The notes below the pieces were generated by a model that was not told the origin of the DNA, searched no databases, and saw only the letters and a program-made list of their open reading frames with translations. A DNA stretch of 64,000 nt, from positions 682,001-746,000 of the forward strand of contig NZ_CP016450.1 in assembly GCF_001713395.1 (NCBI RefSeq), read 5' to 3'. Below, in pieces: positions 1 through 9,276 of the stretch; the first letter of the stretch is position 1; every line of letters starts with the position of its first letter. This DNA comes from Sinorhizobium sp. RAC02. GTDB lineage: Bacteria > Pseudomonadota > Alphaproteobacteria > Rhizobiales > Rhizobiaceae. A program made the position numbers and the translations under genes.

Positions 1-1151
1 TCGTCGTCGCGGCGCAGGATGTCCTCGGCTGACGGCGGCTTTGCCCAGTCTGCCTTGAGGTTTGCCATCTGGAGCAGGCGTTCTGCCTTGCGGCGGGCGC
101 TGAGCGGCACGATGAGCGCGCTGACGCCCTTGCGGCCGGCGCGGCCCGTACGGCCGGAGCGGTGCAGCAGCGTATCCGGATTGGTCGGCAGGTCTGCGTG
201 GACCACGAGTTCCAGGTTCGGCAGGTCGATGCCGCGGGCGGCGACGTCGGTCGCGATGCAGACGCGGGCGCGGCCATCGCGCATCGCCTGGAGCGCGTGG
301 GTGCGCTCGTTCTGGCTGAGTTCGCCGGAAAGAGCGACGACCGAGAAGCCGCGATTGTTGAAGCGGGCCGTCAGGTGGTTCACGGCCGCACGGGTGGAGC
401 AGAAGACGATGGCGTTCTGCGCATCGTAGAAACGCAGCACGTTGATGATCGCGTTTTCTCTGTCCGCCGGGGCGGCGAGCAGGGCGCGGTACTCGATGTC
501 GACATGCTGTTCGCGCTCGGCGGCCGTCGAGATGCGCATGGCGTCGCGCTGGTAGTTTTTCGCGAGTGCTGCAATTTCCTTCGGCACGGTGGCCGAGAAC
601 ATCAGCGTGCGGCGATCTTCGGGCGCTGCTTCGAGGATGAATTCAAGGTCTTCGCGGAAGCCGAGGTCAAGCATCTCGTCGGCCTCGTCGAGCACCACGG
701 CGCGAATGGCGCTGAGATCGAGGTTGCCCCGGGTAATATGGTCGCGAAGACGACCCGGCGTGCCGACGATGATGTGGGTGCCGCGTTCCAGCGCACGCCG
801 CTCGTTGCGCACGTCCATGCCGCCGACGCAGGAGGCGATGATGGCGCCGGTCATTTCATAGAGCCATTCCAGCTCGCGCTTGACCTGCATGGCAAGTTCG
901 CGGGTCGGGGCGATGACGAGGGCAAGCGGGCTTGCGGCGCGATCGAAGCGCTCCTCGCCCTCAAGCAGCGTCGGGGCAATGGCGAGGCCGAAGGCGACGG
1001 TCTTGCCGGAACCGGTCTGGGCGGACACCAGCGCATCGGTATTCCCGATCTTCGGATCGGAGACGGCGATCTGCACCGGCGTCAAAGTGGTATAGCCGCG
1101 TTTGTCCAACGCCTTTGCCATCGCCGGAGCGAGGCCTGCAAAACTCGTCAT
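1..1151 (-). CDS. DEAD-box ATP-dependent RNA helicase, 3' end outside window
   Basis: The N-terminal 383 or so residues of a DEAD-box RNA helicase, an ATP-driven RNA-unwinding protein of ribosome assembly or mRNA turnover. The motifs are in the right order: Q motif (LTPVQ, near 23-27), Walker A GSGKT (47-51), PTRELA (82-87), TPGR (131-134), DEAD (155-158), SAT (186-188), and motif [13 protein letters not shown] near 340. The reading frame is open to base 1, so the C-terminal tail that would separate DeaD/CsdA, RhlE and other types is missing. The start ATG (complement of 1149-1151) is the first in-frame Met before the Q motif. It is transcribed divergently from panC across about 280 bp. Confidence 0.95.
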   Translation of the reverse strand, partial: MTSFAGLAPAMAKALDKRGYTTLTPVQIAVSDPKIGNTDALVSAQTGSGKTVAFGLAIAPTLLEGEERFDRAASPLALVIAPTRELAMQVKRELEWLYEMTGAIIASCVGGMDVRNERRALERGTHIIVGTPGRLRDHITRGNLDLSAIRAVVLDEADEMLDLGFREDLEFILEAAPEDRRTLMFSATVPKEIAALAKNYQRDAMRISTAAEREQHVDIEYRALLAAPADRENAIINVLRFYDAQNAIVFCSTRAAVNHLTARFNNRGFSVVALSGELSQNERTHALQAMRDGRARVCIATDVAARGIDLPNLELVVHADLPTNPDTLLHRSGRTGRAGRKGVSALIVPLSARRKAERLLQMANLKADWAKPPSAEDILRRDD

Positions 1152-1431
1152 ATGGGGTCTTTCGGAATTCGGGTTCCGCGGCGATCTGGCGCCGCACTCT
1201 GCGCCCGTTCGTATCGGGTGTGCTGACGCGCTCTCTACTCGGGATTGGGTGAAATGTACAGTGTGCAAAACGCAAAGCTGCCCAGCGGCTTGGGTGATAG
1301 GTGACAAAACCGTTTGCCGATTGTCTTTTTGCGCTGCACAAGATAGAAAACGGCGCCCCTTGAAGCAGTCCGCAGAGACCGCGTGGGTGGCATCGCCAGC
1401 GGGAGAGGGCGAGAGCAAGGAGGAGCCGTCG
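1152..1431. promoter_or_regulatory. Divergent intergenic region between helicase gene and panC
   Basis: 280 bp with no convincing gene, placed between two divergent starts, so it must hold both promoters. A reading frame runs through it upstream of panC (from about 1102) but has no family similarity and is better read as chance. The panC ribosome binding site AAGGAGGAG (1418-1426) lies at its right end. I see no strong operator. Confidence 0.5.
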
Positions 1432-2307
1432 ATGCAGACTTTCACCACCATCGCGGATTTGCGCGCGGCGTTGGCGCCGCACCGCCTCGACGGCCGCACG
1501 ATCGGCCTTGTGCCCACCATGGGCTATCTTCATGTCGGCCATATGGAGCTTGCCCGCCGCGCGCGTGCCGACAACGACATCGTCGTCGCCACCATTTTCG
1601 TCAATCCGCTGCAGTTCGGCCAGAACGAGGACCTTGCGCGGTATCCGCGCGATCTCGCCCGCGACCAGGCGATGCTGGAAGCGGAAGGCGTGCACTATCT
1701 CTTCGCCCCCGGCGTTGCGGACATGTATCCGCGGCCGATGGAAACCGTGGTGGACGTGCCGACGCTTGGCGCCGAGCTGGAAGGTTCCGTGCGCCCCGGC
1801 CATTTTGCGGGCGTCGCGACGGTCGTCACCAAGCTTTTCAACATTGCCGGGCCGGACCGCGCCTATTTCGGCGAGAAGGATTTCCAGCAACTCACCATCA
1901 TCCGCCGCATGGTCGCAGACCTCGCCCAGCCCGTCGAGGTGATCGGCGTACCGACGGTGCGCGAGGCGGACGGGCTCGCCTGTTCCTCGCGCAATGTCTA
2001 TCTCTCGGCCCAAGAGCGGGCCGCCGCGGCCATCGTGCCGCGTGCGCTGGACGAGGCCGAACGGCTGATTGCTGCGGGCGAAACCACCACGAAGGCAGTG
2101 GAGGAGGGGGTAACCGCCTTCATCCGCTCCGAGCCGCTGGCCAGGCCGGAAGTGGTTGCTATCCGCGATCCGGAAACACTGGCCGAAATCGACACGATCG
2201 GCGAAAAGCCGGTTCTTTTGTTGCTTTTCGTGCGCTTTGGGGGCACGAAACTCCTCGATAACCGGGTCATCGACCCAAAAAACGTGAAAACTGCAAAGGT
2301 AGCGTGA
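1432..2307 (+). CDS. panC: Pantothenate synthetase PanC
   Basis: Condenses pantoate with beta-alanine at the cost of ATP, giving pantothenate (coenzyme A pathway, cytoplasm). The 291-residue length fits the family. The nucleotidyltransferase signature is near the N terminus ([10 protein letters not shown], with HVGH as the HIGH-type motif). [27 protein letters not shown] and the SSRN motif of the second half are all present. The frame is open further upstream to about 1102, but the ATG at 1432 follows a strong SD (AAGGAGGAG) and starts exactly where homologues start. One base separates it from panB, so the two form an operon making pantoate and then pantothenate. Confidence 0.97.
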   Translation: MQTFTTIADLRAALAPHRLDGRTIGLVPTMGYLHVGHMELARRARADNDIVVATIFVNPLQFGQNEDLARYPRDLARDQAMLEAEGVHYLFAPGVADMYPRPMETVVDVPTLGAELEGSVRPGHFAGVATVVTKLFNIAGPDRAYFGEKDFQQLTIIRRMVADLAQPVEVIGVPTVREADGLACSSRNVYLSAQERAAAAIVPRALDEAERLIAAGETTTKAVEEGVTAFIRSEPLARPEVVAIRDPETLAEIDTIGEKPVLLLLFVRFGGTKLLDNRVIDPKNVKTAKVA

Positions 2308-2308
2308 C

Positions 2309-3133
2309 ATGAGCGTACACACTGCGAAACGCCGTCTGGCGCCGTCCGACATCAAGGCCCTCAAGGGTGAACGCCCCATTGTCAGCCTCACCGCCTATAC
2401 GACGCCGGTTGCCAAGCTCATGGACCCGCATGTCGATTTCATGCTGGTCGGCGACAGCCTCGGCATGGTGCTCTACGGCCTCGATTCCACCGTCGGCGTG
2501 ACGATCGAGATGATGATCGCGCATGGCCAGGCCGTCATGCGCGGCTCGTCCAACGCCTGCGTCGTCGTCGACCTTCCGTTCGGCTCCTACCAGACATCGA
2601 AGGAACAGGCCTTCACCACGGCCGCCCGCGTGCTGAAGGAAACCGGCTGTTCTGCCATCAAGCTGGAAGGCGGGGCGGAAATGGCCGAGACGGTCGATTT
2701 CCTGACCCAGCGCGGCATTCCGGTTCTGGGCCATGTCGGCCTCATGCCGCAGCTCATCAACACGACCGGCGGTTATCGCTCGCTCGGCCGCAATGACAAG
2801 GAAGTCGAAAAGATCCGCCGCGATGCTGCCGCCATCGACGATGCCGGCGCCTTCGCCATCGTCATCGAGGGCACGGTCGAGCCTTTGGCGCGCGAGATCA
2901 CCGGCAAGGTCAAGGCACCGACCATCGGCATCGGCGCATCGCCGGCCTGTGACGGTCAGGTGCTCGTGGTGGACGACGTGCTCGGCATCTTCACGGATTT
3001 CAAGCCGCGTTTCGTCAAGCATTTCGCCAATCTGGCACCCGTGATGAGCGAAGCCTTCGCGACCTATGCCGAAGAGGTGAAGGCGCGTACCTTCCCGGCA
3101 CCGGAGCACACGTTCCAGCTCAAGAAAGGCTGA
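2309..3133 (+). CDS. panB: 3-methyl-2-oxobutanoate hydroxymethyltransferase PanB
   Basis: Transfers a hydroxymethyl group from 5,10-methylene-THF to 2-oxoisovalerate, giving ketopantoate, the step before PanC in the branch. The 274 residues form a single TIM-barrel enzyme. Visible family motifs are [12 protein letters not shown] (metal and substrate binding, near residue 47), [14 protein letters not shown], and the region around VIEGTVEP with the catalytic glutamate. The ATG lies one base after the panC stop, so translation is probably coupled. A perfect 13-bp inverted repeat follows the stop. Confidence 0.97.
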   Translation: MSVHTAKRRLAPSDIKALKGERPIVSLTAYTTPVAKLMDPHVDFMLVGDSLGMVLYGLDSTVGVTIEMMIAHGQAVMRGSSNACVVVDLPFGSYQTSKEQAFTTAARVLKETGCSAIKLEGGAEMAETVDFLTQRGIPVLGHVGLMPQLINTTGGYRSLGRNDKEVEKIRRDAAAIDDAGAFAIVIEGTVEPLAREITGKVKAPTIGIGASPACDGQVLVVDDVLGIFTDFKPRFVKHFANLAPVMSEAFATYAEEVKARTFPAPEHTFQLKKG

Positions 3134-3135
3134 TT

Positions 3136-3172
3136 ATCGATCAGCGCCAGGCGACGACCGGCGCTGATCGAT
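3136..3172 (+). terminator. Stem-loop after panB
   Basis: Arms ATCGATCAGCGCC (3136-3148) and GGCGCTGATCGAT (3160-3172) are a perfect 13-bp inverted repeat around an 11-base loop, directly after the panB stop. There is no T-run after it, so it may be a transcript-end or mRNA-protecting hairpin rather than a classical intrinsic terminator. Confidence 0.5.
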
Positions 3173-3262
3173 CAATGATACTGAACGGTCCATCAGCCAT
3201 ATTGGTTTGCCGGTGGACCGTTGCTGCTCTATGGCTGCGCCGTTGCAACACAGAGCAGACCC

Positions 3263-3997
3263 ATGACCCCCGCCACCAAAGATGAAATCCGCGACGCCTT
3301 CCGGCGTGGCATTGCCGTCGCGATCGCAGCGGCGCCGTTTGCCGTGCTGTTCGGCGCGGTCGCTGTCGACAACGGGCTGAGCATCGCCGAAGCGGCGCTG
3401 ATGAGCGCCACACTCTATGCCGGCGCGAGCCAGCTCGTCGGTGTCGAACTCTTCAACCACAATGTCGCACCGTGGCTGGTGGTGCTGTCGATCTTCGCGG
3501 TCAATTTCCGGCATGTGCTCTATTCGGCGGCCATTGCCGCTCATATCCGCCACCTGACCTTCTGGCAGAAGGCGACCTCGCTCTTCCTGCTCACCGATCC
3601 GCAATTCGCCGAAACCGAGCGCCGCGCCGATGCGGGCATCCGCGTCAGCTATGTCTGGTCCATGGTGCTCGGCCTCAGCGTCTATGTGCCGTGGCTGTGC
3701 CTGACGATCGTCGGCGGCTTCCTCGGCAACCTTATCGGCGACCCGAAGGCGATCGGCATTGACGTGCTGCTGCCGATCTACTTCATGGGTCTCGTGCTCG
3801 GCTTCCGCAGCCGGGCGAACTGGCTGCCCGTGGTGATCGCGTCGGCGGCGGGCTCTATCCTTGCCATGCATTTCGTCGGCTCGCCCTGGCATGTCAGCCT
3901 GGGCGCGCTCGCTGGAGTCCTCGTGGCCGCTCTCATGCCGCTCGACGGCAAGGAGACTGAAACACCGGTCGGCAAGACGGCAGAAGGGGAGGCGTGA
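3263..3997 (+). CDS. azlC: AzlC-family branched-chain amino acid export permease
   Basis: Large subunit of a two-component AzlCD (YgaZH-type) exporter in the inner membrane, a family linked to branched-chain amino acid and azaleucine efflux. The 244 residues hold several hydrophobic segments. Family features are the early FRRGIAVAIAAAPFAVLFGA segment, SATLYAGASQLVGVEL, and VNFRHVLYSAA. I start it at the ATG at 3263 (MTPATKDE), where homologues begin; the frame is open to 3221. The stop overlaps the start region of azlD, so the pair is co-translated. The actual substrate cannot be read from sequence. Confidence 0.9.
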   Translation: MTPATKDEIRDAFRRGIAVAIAAAPFAVLFGAVAVDNGLSIAEAALMSATLYAGASQLVGVELFNHNVAPWLVVLSIFAVNFRHVLYSAAIAAHIRHLTFWQKATSLFLLTDPQFAETERRADAGIRVSYVWSMVLGLSVYVPWLCLTIVGGFLGNLIGDPKAIGIDVLLPIYFMGLVLGFRSRANWLPVVIASAAGSILAMHFVGSPWHVSLGALAGVLVAALMPLDGKETETPVGKTAEGEA

Positions 3998-3999
3998 AA

Positions 4000-4311
4000 A
4001 TGGAAGACATGTTCCACATGCAGACGCTCCTGATCATCGCGGCCGGAGCCATCGCGACATACCTGACCCGCGTGGGCGGCTATGTCTTCATCACGCGCAT
4101 GAAGCGCATTCCGCCACGGGCGGAAGCGGCGCTGAACGCCGTTCCGGCCGCCGTGCTCACCACGCTGGTGGCGCCGGCTGCCGTAACGGGTGGACTCGAC
4201 GTGAGCCTGACGATGGCGATTGCCTTCCTCGTCGGCCTGCGCCTTTCGCTCCTGCCGATGCTGGGCGTCGGCTGGATCGTCGTCATGGTCCTGCGTCACG
4301 TCATCGGCTGA
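4000..4311 (+). CDS. azlD: AzlD-family transporter small subunit
   Basis: Small membrane partner of AzlC; 103 residues with about four hydrophobic helices and the family-typical TYLTRVGGYVF near the N terminus and RIPPRAEAALNAVPAAVLT in the middle. A GTG at 3994 that overlaps the azlC stop is possible, but the ATG at 4000 sits at a better distance from the SD AGGGGAGG. The gene ends inside the last 11 bases of the convergent aminopeptidase gene. Confidence 0.9.
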   Translation: MEDMFHMQTLLIIAAGAIATYLTRVGGYVFITRMKRIPPRAEAALNAVPAAVLTTLVAPAAVTGGLDVSLTMAIAFLVGLRLSLLPMLGVGWIVVMVLRHVIG

Positions 4312-6136
4312 TTGCAGCCGTCGCCTTTTCGAGCCAGGTTTTCGTTGCGTCATCCGACAGCAGCGGCAGGAGCTTTTCACACGTTTGCGCGTGATAGGCG
4401 TTGAGCCAGGCAAGTTCCTCGTCCGTCAGCAGTGCCGTCAGAATGAGGCGGCGATCGATCGGGCAGAAAGTCAGCGTTTCGAAGCTCGCCATATCGATGT
4501 CGCCACCCTCCACCGGCGCGGCCGGCAGGACGTGGATCAGGTTCTCGATGCGGATGCCGAATGCGCCCGGACGATAATAGCCCGGTTCGTTCGAGAGGAT
4601 CATGCCTTCGAGCAGCTCCTGCGTCGAAAGCCGCGAAATGCGTTGCGGGCCCTCATGCACGGACAGATAGGAGCCGACGCCGTGGCCCGTGCCGTGGGCG
4701 TAGTCGGCCCCTGCCTTCCAGAGCGCGATGCGGGCGAGCGGATCGAGATCGCAGCCGCGCGTGCCCTTGGGGAAGCGCGCCGTGCTGATGGCGATCATGC
4801 CCTTGAGTACCAGCGTGAAGAAGCGCTTCTGCTCCTCCGGCACCGCGCCGATGGCGACGGTCCGGGTAATGTCCGTCGTGCCGTTGATATATTGCGCGCC
4901 GGAATCGATGAGGAACATCGTGCCGGGCTCGATGGTCGCATCGCTATCGGTCGTCACGCGGTAGTGCATGATGGCGGCATGCGCGCCGGCGCCGGCGATA
5001 CTGTCGAAGGAGACGTCCTTCAGCGGGTTCTGCTGGCGCTCACCGACGCTGCGGCGAACCTCCTCCAGCTTCCTCGTGACGGCTATCTCGGTCTGCGAAC
5101 CGGGTGTCGTGCTGTCGAGCCACGCCAGGAACTCGACCATCGCCGCGCCGTCCTGGAGATGGGCACGGGCCGAGCCCTGAAGCTCCACGGCGTTCTTGCA
5201 GGCGCGGGGCAAGCGGGCCGGATCGATGGCTTCCACCAGCGTGCCGCCCTTCGCGCGCACGATCTCGGCGAGTGCGAAGGGGGCCTGGTCGGGGTCGATA
5301 AGGATGCGTTTGCCCGCGGCCGCCAGCGTGGCGACGCGCTCGTCGAACTGCGACGGCGGAACGAGGTCGGCAAGCTGGGTGAGGTAGGCTTCCTGTTCGA
5401 TGCCGGTCTTGCGCTTGTCGAGGAAGAGGAGCGGGCGGCCATCTGCCGGGATGATGGCGCGGGCCAGCGGATGCGGCGTGTGGGGCACGTCGCTGCCGCG
5501 GATGTTGAAGATCCAGGCGATCGAAGAGGGGTCGGTGACGGCGAGGACATCGGCGCCAGCGACAGCCGTCGCTTCAGCCATCTTCGCCAGCTTGTCCCTG
5601 GCGAGTTCCCCGGCCTGGTCGATGGCCTGGATGACGACGCGGCCGAGCGGCTCAGCCGGACGGTCGGTCCAGATGCGATCGAGCGGATTGTGGGGCAGCA
5701 GGACGAGCGCGCCTCCAACGCCCGACAGCGCCTTCTCCAGCCGTCGAACTTCGGCACCTGTGTGCAGCCACGGGTCGATGCCGAGCCTGAAGCCCTTCGG
5801 GGCGTGGTTCTGCAGCCAGAGATGCGGCGGCTCGCCGACAAGGTCGCCGCTGGTAAAGACGCTGCCGTCCACCTGCTCGACCAATTGCGTCACATAGCGA
5901 CCATCGACGAAAACCACCGCCTGATTGCGCATGACGAGCGCCACGCCCGCCGAGCCCGTGAAGCCGGTCAGCCACGACAGGCGCTCGGCGGACGCCGGCA
6001 CATATTCGCCCTGGTATTCGTCGGCACGGGGCACGAGAAAGCCGTCAATGCCGAGAACATCGAAGGCGGCACGCAGCGCGTCTGCGCGCTCGCGGCCGAA
6101 CTGGGGCGTGGATTTGACGTCGAAACTCTGGAACAT
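4301..6136 (-). CDS. Xaa-Pro aminopeptidase (aminopeptidase P, M24B)
   Basis: A cytoplasmic two-metal peptidase that removes an N-terminal residue preceding proline. The 611-residue length matches the long three-domain (creatinase-N/M24) form common in Alphaproteobacteria. The five metal ligands are all visible in the C-terminal domain: two Asp in LIDSGAQY...GTTDITRT, His in GTGHGVG, Glu in NEPGYY and Glu in GIRIENL. The N-terminal part (LRAAFDVLGIDGFLVPRADEYQGEYV) is the creatinase-N type. The start ATG at 6136 gives MFQSFDVKS. Its 3' end overlaps the end of azlD by 11 bases on the opposite strand. Confidence 0.94.
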   Translation of the reverse strand: MFQSFDVKSTPQFGRERADALRAAFDVLGIDGFLVPRADEYQGEYVPASAERLSWLTGFTGSAGVALVMRNQAVVFVDGRYVTQLVEQVDGSVFTSGDLVGEPPHLWLQNHAPKGFRLGIDPWLHTGAEVRRLEKALSGVGGALVLLPHNPLDRIWTDRPAEPLGRVVIQAIDQAGELARDKLAKMAEATAVAGADVLAVTDPSSIAWIFNIRGSDVPHTPHPLARAIIPADGRPLLFLDKRKTGIEQEAYLTQLADLVPPSQFDERVATLAAAGKRILIDPDQAPFALAEIVRAKGGTLVEAIDPARLPRACKNAVELQGSARAHLQDGAAMVEFLAWLDSTTPGSQTEIAVTRKLEEVRRSVGERQQNPLKDVSFDSIAGAGAHAAIMHYRVTTDSDATIEPGTMFLIDSGAQYINGTTDITRTVAIGAVPEEQKRFFTLVLKGMIAISTARFPKGTRGCDLDPLARIALWKAGADYAHGTGHGVGSYLSVHEGPQRISRLSTQELLEGMILSNEPGYYRPGAFGIRIENLIHVLPAAPVEGGDIDMASFETLTFCPIDRRLILTALLTDEELAWLNAYHAQTCEKLLPLLSDDATKTWLEKATAAISR

Positions 6137-6196
6137 GGGAAGGCTTTCGATGATGTAATGAATCGCGATGGTAACTTAGCCCATCGGACCCCCGCG

Positions 6197-6721
6197 TCAA
6201 AGGCGGGAGAGGTAGCGTTCCAGCACCGCGCGGGTGAGGCGTTGATTGTTGCGATACCAGTCATCCTCGGTGAAGAATGCCGGCTCTGCCCTATCCCAGC
6301 CGCTCATCGAAAAATCCGACTGGCGGGCGAGGAAGGTGACGAAATCCGGCTCTGTGGTCCATACGGCGATGGGCGCTCCGAAATACAGGCCGCCGTCCTG
6401 CACGTCCGCAAGCATGACGCCGTCCTGCGTGCGGATGAGGCCGTGGCCGCAGAAATCCCGGTGATGGTCGTAGATCACGCCGTTGCCGGGCGTTTCATCA
6501 AGCAGCTTGCGCCAGACGTGTTCGGCAAGCGGCCCGCCAAGCGGTTCGCGGCTCAGCCGGTCGCGCAGCGAAACGGCGATGCGATGACGTTCCTCCTCCG
6601 ACTGTGTCGTGTTATCGCTGTGAAGCGGCGGCTTGCCCGAAGCCATCGTGGCACGAATGGCCGTCCAGAGCACGAAGAGGATGACAGCCAGAGCGAGGAG
6701 AGGGATGATGATCGCAGCCAT
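6197..6721 (-). CDS. Membrane-anchored hypothetical protein
   Basis: 174 residues, function not recognised. It has one N-terminal hydrophobic helix (IIIPLLALAVILFVLWTAI) and then a soluble domain of about 140 residues rich in Trp, His and Asp, including VWRKLLDETPG, VIYDHHRDFCGHGL and the C-terminal DDWYRNNQRLTRAVLERYL. I start at the ATG at 6721 because the hydrophobic anchor then lies at the very N terminus; the frame is open to 6841. It lies downstream of the aminopeptidase start on the same strand direction but is separated from that gene by 60 bp. Confidence 0.75.
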   Translation of the reverse strand: MAAIIIPLLALAVILFVLWTAIRATMASGKPPLHSDNTTQSEEERHRIAVSLRDRLSREPLGGPLAEHVWRKLLDETPGNGVIYDHHRDFCGHGLIRTQDGVMLADVQDGGLYFGAPIAVWTTEPDFVTFLARQSDFSMSGWDRAEPAFFTEDDWYRNNQRLTRAVLERYLSRL

Positions 6722-6913
6722 GGCCAAGTCGCCTCGGGAGGGTTCAAAGAGGTCTGGAATTGGACTTATGCACTTTGCGCATGGCACCCATGTGCCAAGA
6801 CGGCTTTCTCGAATTTCCGAATCGATTATAAGCGGCGCCAACGAAGCGAACGTAAAACGCGCTTCAAGCGAAATGAAGTGAACGTTCCTCCAGTCCTTCG
6901 AATCGCAAACAGC

Positions 6914-7072
6914 TAGGTGTTCCGATCAGGCGTCTTGCCGGTCACTCCTCCTCCCTCCTCCGGGAAGGCGCTCGGAACACATAGGCCCGCTTGAGCGCTC
7001 CTCCTCCTCAAGCTCGCGGGCAGGTCGGCTTGCCGACCCCTAGGCGGTGCCTCTGGCACCGCCTTTTATTTT
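6914..7072 (+). ncRNA. Anti-Shine-Dalgarno small RNA (alpha-r14 / CcsR-like)
   Basis: No protein fits here, but the + strand folds into four hairpins in a row. The first is a 9-bp stem GTGTTCCGA (6917-6925) with TCGGAACAC (6972-6980), extended inward and closed by a loop holding CCTCCTCCC (6947-6955). The second pairs GCCCGC/TTGAG with CTCAAG/GCGGGC (6985-7021) around a loop with CTCCTCCTC. The third is GGTCGGC-TT-GCCGACC (7023-7038). The fourth is an intrinsic terminator. Pyrimidine loops complementary to ribosome binding sites mark the alpha-r14 family of Rhizobiales (NfeR1 in Sinorhizobium) and CcsR RNAs of Rhodobacter. The 5' end is an estimate. I see nothing else in the gap from 6722. 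Confidence 0.75.
7043..7072 (+). terminator. Intrinsic terminator of the small RNA
   Basis: Arms GGCGGTGCC (7043-7051) and GGCACCGCC (7055-7063) with a TCT loop, followed by TTTTATTTT. The T-run is on the + strand, which sets the direction of the small RNA. Confidence 0.9.
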
Positions 7073-7128
7073 GCCCGCTTTTCCGGCACCTGACAGCGGA
7101 ATGTGACCATCCCGCTGCCATCATCGGC

Positions 7129-8010
7129 CTATCGTCTGTTGTCGAGGTGGATCGTCACCCAGCCGTTGCGCCAGATGGTGTGCACATGGCGCAGGCCCGC
7201 GCCGTTATAGGCGGCCAGCACCTTCCAGCGTTGCGAGGCGAGGATGCCCGACAGGATGACATCGCCACCCGGTGCGAGCTGGGCGGCAAGCTGCGGCGCC
7301 ATGCGCATCAGCGGGCGGGCGAGGATGTTGGCGATGATGAGATCGAAGGGGCCGTGACGGCGGAAGGCGGTGGAATGGAAGCCGGGTGCGGTTTCCAGCG
7401 TGACGCCGGAGGCAATGCCGTTGAGGCGCACGTTTTCGCGCGCGACGCGGGTGGCGATCGGGTCGATATCCGTGGCGAGAACGCGGGCGGGTGCGAGCTT
7501 GCGCGCGGCGATCGCCAGCACGCCGCTGCCTGTCCCAAGGTCAAGCACGCGCTTGACTCTGCGTGACCGCATCACGCTGAAGATCACCTCAAGGCAGCCC
7601 GCCGTCGTACCGTGATGACCGGTGCCGAAAGCCTGCCCGGCTTCGATCTCGATGGCGATTTCACCGGGGCGGGCGGTGCCGCGATCATGCGAGCCATGCA
7701 CGATGAAGCGGCCGGCACGCACGGGCTTCAGGCCCTCCAGCGACTTGGCGATCCAGTCGATATCCGGCAGTACCTCGCGCTCGATCGCCGCATCGGGAAA
7801 ATCCGCGGCGAGCAGGGCGGCGAAGCGGTCATGGATCTCCGCCTCGTCTTCTTTGAACATGTAGACGGAGGCTTCCCAGATATCGTTTTTCTCATCGACC
7901 TCCATCGTCGCGATAGCGTAGCCTTCTTCTTCGAAGGCGTCGCTCATCAGCGAAAGCGCGATCTCGGAGCGCTTCTCGGTCGTGGAGATATAGAGGCGGA
8001 TTTCGGCCAC
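7129..8010 (-). CDS. prmA: Ribosomal protein L11 methyltransferase PrmA
   Basis: SAM-dependent enzyme that trimethylates ribosomal protein L11. The 293 residues comprise an N-terminal substrate-recognition domain (EIRLYISTTEKRSEIAL) and a Rossmann methyltransferase domain with motif I LDLGTGSGVLAIA, ATDIDP in motif II, and IIANILARPL for the PrmA-specific catalytic region; GQAFGTGHHGTT lies just before. I choose the GTG at 8010 because it begins exactly at the conserved AEIRLY and has AGGGA upstream. An ATG at 8046 would add 12 residues not expected for the family. Confidence 0.95.
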   Translation of the reverse strand: MAEIRLYISTTEKRSEIALSLMSDAFEEEGYAIATMEVDEKNDIWEASVYMFKEDEAEIHDRFAALLAADFPDAAIEREVLPDIDWIAKSLEGLKPVRAGRFIVHGSHDRGTARPGEIAIEIEAGQAFGTGHHGTTAGCLEVIFSVMRSRRVKRVLDLGTGSGVLAIAARKLAPARVLATDIDPIATRVARENVRLNGIASGVTLETAPGFHSTAFRRHGPFDLIIANILARPLMRMAPQLAAQLAPGGDVILSGILASQRWKVLAAYNGAGLRHVHTIWRNGWVTIHLDNRR

Positions 8011-8104
8011 GGCTCGGGTCCCTGTTGTTTCAGGTCCGCCTAGCATGTCCGAAAGCCGAGGGCAAAGGCGGATTGCCCGCCTTCATGCTTATCTGCCTTG
8101 GCGC

Positions 8105-8704
8105 TTATCTCTTGATCAGGTTGGCAAGCTTCTCTTCGGCAACCTCGGCGTTCTCGCCATAGGCGATCGTGCCGATGAAGCGCCCGCCGGCGTCGAGCAG
8201 GAAGACCGAGGCCGAGTGATCCATCGTATAGTCGCCGTCGGGCTTCTTCTCGTCGAGCGGCACCTTGCGGTAATACACGCGAAACCCCTTTGCCATTTCC
8301 AGCACCTTGTCCGGTGCGCCGGAAATACCGGTGATGCGCTTCGACACGTTGCCGACATATTGGCCAATGAGTTCCGGCGTGTCGCGTTCCGGATCGACGG
8401 TGACGAAATAGGCCTGGAGCTTGGAGCCGTCAGGATCGACCTTGGCGAGCCAGCCGTCGAGTTCGAACAGCGTCGTCGGGCAGACTTCCGGGCAATGGGT
8501 GAAGCCGAAGAACAGGGCGGTCGGCTTGCCGGTAAACGCCTTCTCGGTGATCGGCTTTCCATCCTGTGCGACGAGTTCGAAGGGCACGCCGAACGGGCCG
8601 CCGGCGACCTGGTCCTTGTTCCTTGTCATTTCCAGGGTCAGCCAGCCGAGCAGGGCCGCAACGAGGGCGACGGCGATCCAGAGTACGAGGCGCAGGGTCT
8701 TCAT
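8105..8704 (-). CDS. SCO1/SenC family copper chaperone
   Basis: Membrane-anchored thioredoxin-fold protein that delivers copper to cytochrome c oxidase or handles related thiols, facing the periplasm. The 199 residues begin with an N-terminal anchor (about 5-25). The copper-binding CPEVC is at 71-75 and the third ligand His163 is in MDHSASVFLLD. TVDPERDTPE is the expected SCO loop. No oxidase genes lie nearby, so the target is inferred from the family. It lies upstream of prmA on the same strand, with an unrelated small membrane ORF upstream of it. Confidence 0.93.
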   Translation of the reverse strand: MKTLRLVLWIAVALVAALLGWLTLEMTRNKDQVAGGPFGVPFELVAQDGKPITEKAFTGKPTALFFGFTHCPEVCPTTLFELDGWLAKVDPDGSKLQAYFVTVDPERDTPELIGQYVGNVSKRITGISGAPDKVLEMAKGFRVYYRKVPLDEKKPDGDYTMDHSASVFLLDAGGRFIGTIAYGENAEVAEEKLANLIKR

Positions 8705-8829
8705 GGCAGTCCTTCGAGAGCACGGTGCGGCTGTCGCCGCTTGCCGGTTTCATAGTCCTTCGTGCCGGGTCGCGCAAACGCGCCAATTGCCGCAACGGCA
8801 GGCAAGCTGGTCGGCTCGCGGGATTGTGA

Positions 8830-8985
8830 TCAGAAGCACCAGGACATGCCGGACTCGGCAAGGCTCAGAAAGATCGCCGGACCGTGCTCAAGCCAGCCGG
8901 CAAAGGCGGCTCGGGCGGCGAGAACGCCGAGGCCGAGCGCAATCAGCGCGGCGAGCAGGGTCGTATATCGGCGGCGTTTGTCCAT
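8830..8985 (-). CDS. Small hydrophobic hypothetical protein (51 aa)
   Basis: 51 residues with one clear membrane segment (about residues 8-28, LLAALIALGLGVLAARAAFA), a basic N terminus (MDKRRRY) on the likely cytoplasmic side, and a short tail containing GPAIFLSLAESG. I do not recognise a function. I start at the internal ATG at 8985; a longer frame upstream to 9072 lacks this membrane-protein layout. It is 125 bp upstream of the SCO1 gene and could share its transcript. Confidence 0.6.
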   Translation of the reverse strand: MDKRRRYTTLLAALIALGLGVLAARAAFAGWLEHGPAIFLSLAESGMSWCF

Positions 8986-9276
8986 ACACTGAGCATAACA
9001 TGAAACGGCTGGTTTTGGAACGGGGGCTGCCTCCTGCAACGTCAGGTATTCCGGCGGCGCGGAATTCATCAAATTTTGCTAAAATGCGCGGTTGGTCGGG
9101 ATATCTTTAGGTTTTGTTTAATCTCTCTTTGTCACGGTTCGAACACGCAAAAGGGCCGGAATCGGCTCACCGGACATGATGTCCGCCGACCGGGGGAGAC
9201 GGCGAGAAGCGTATTTCACCCAGGATCCAGAAGGGATGCCGCGGCGAGGGCCGGGCTCGATCGGGCGAACCGCATC

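Noticed and set aside
961-2391. Long minus-strand frame across helicase start and panC
   Set aside because: Covers panC in antisense; no conserved motifs, and its right end runs past the panC stop.
4220-6916. Open frame of 898 codons on the + strand
   Set aside because: It is antisense to the aminopeptidase P and membrane-anchored hypothetical genes; the composition is Arg/His-rich with no family match, while the minus strand has complete motifs.
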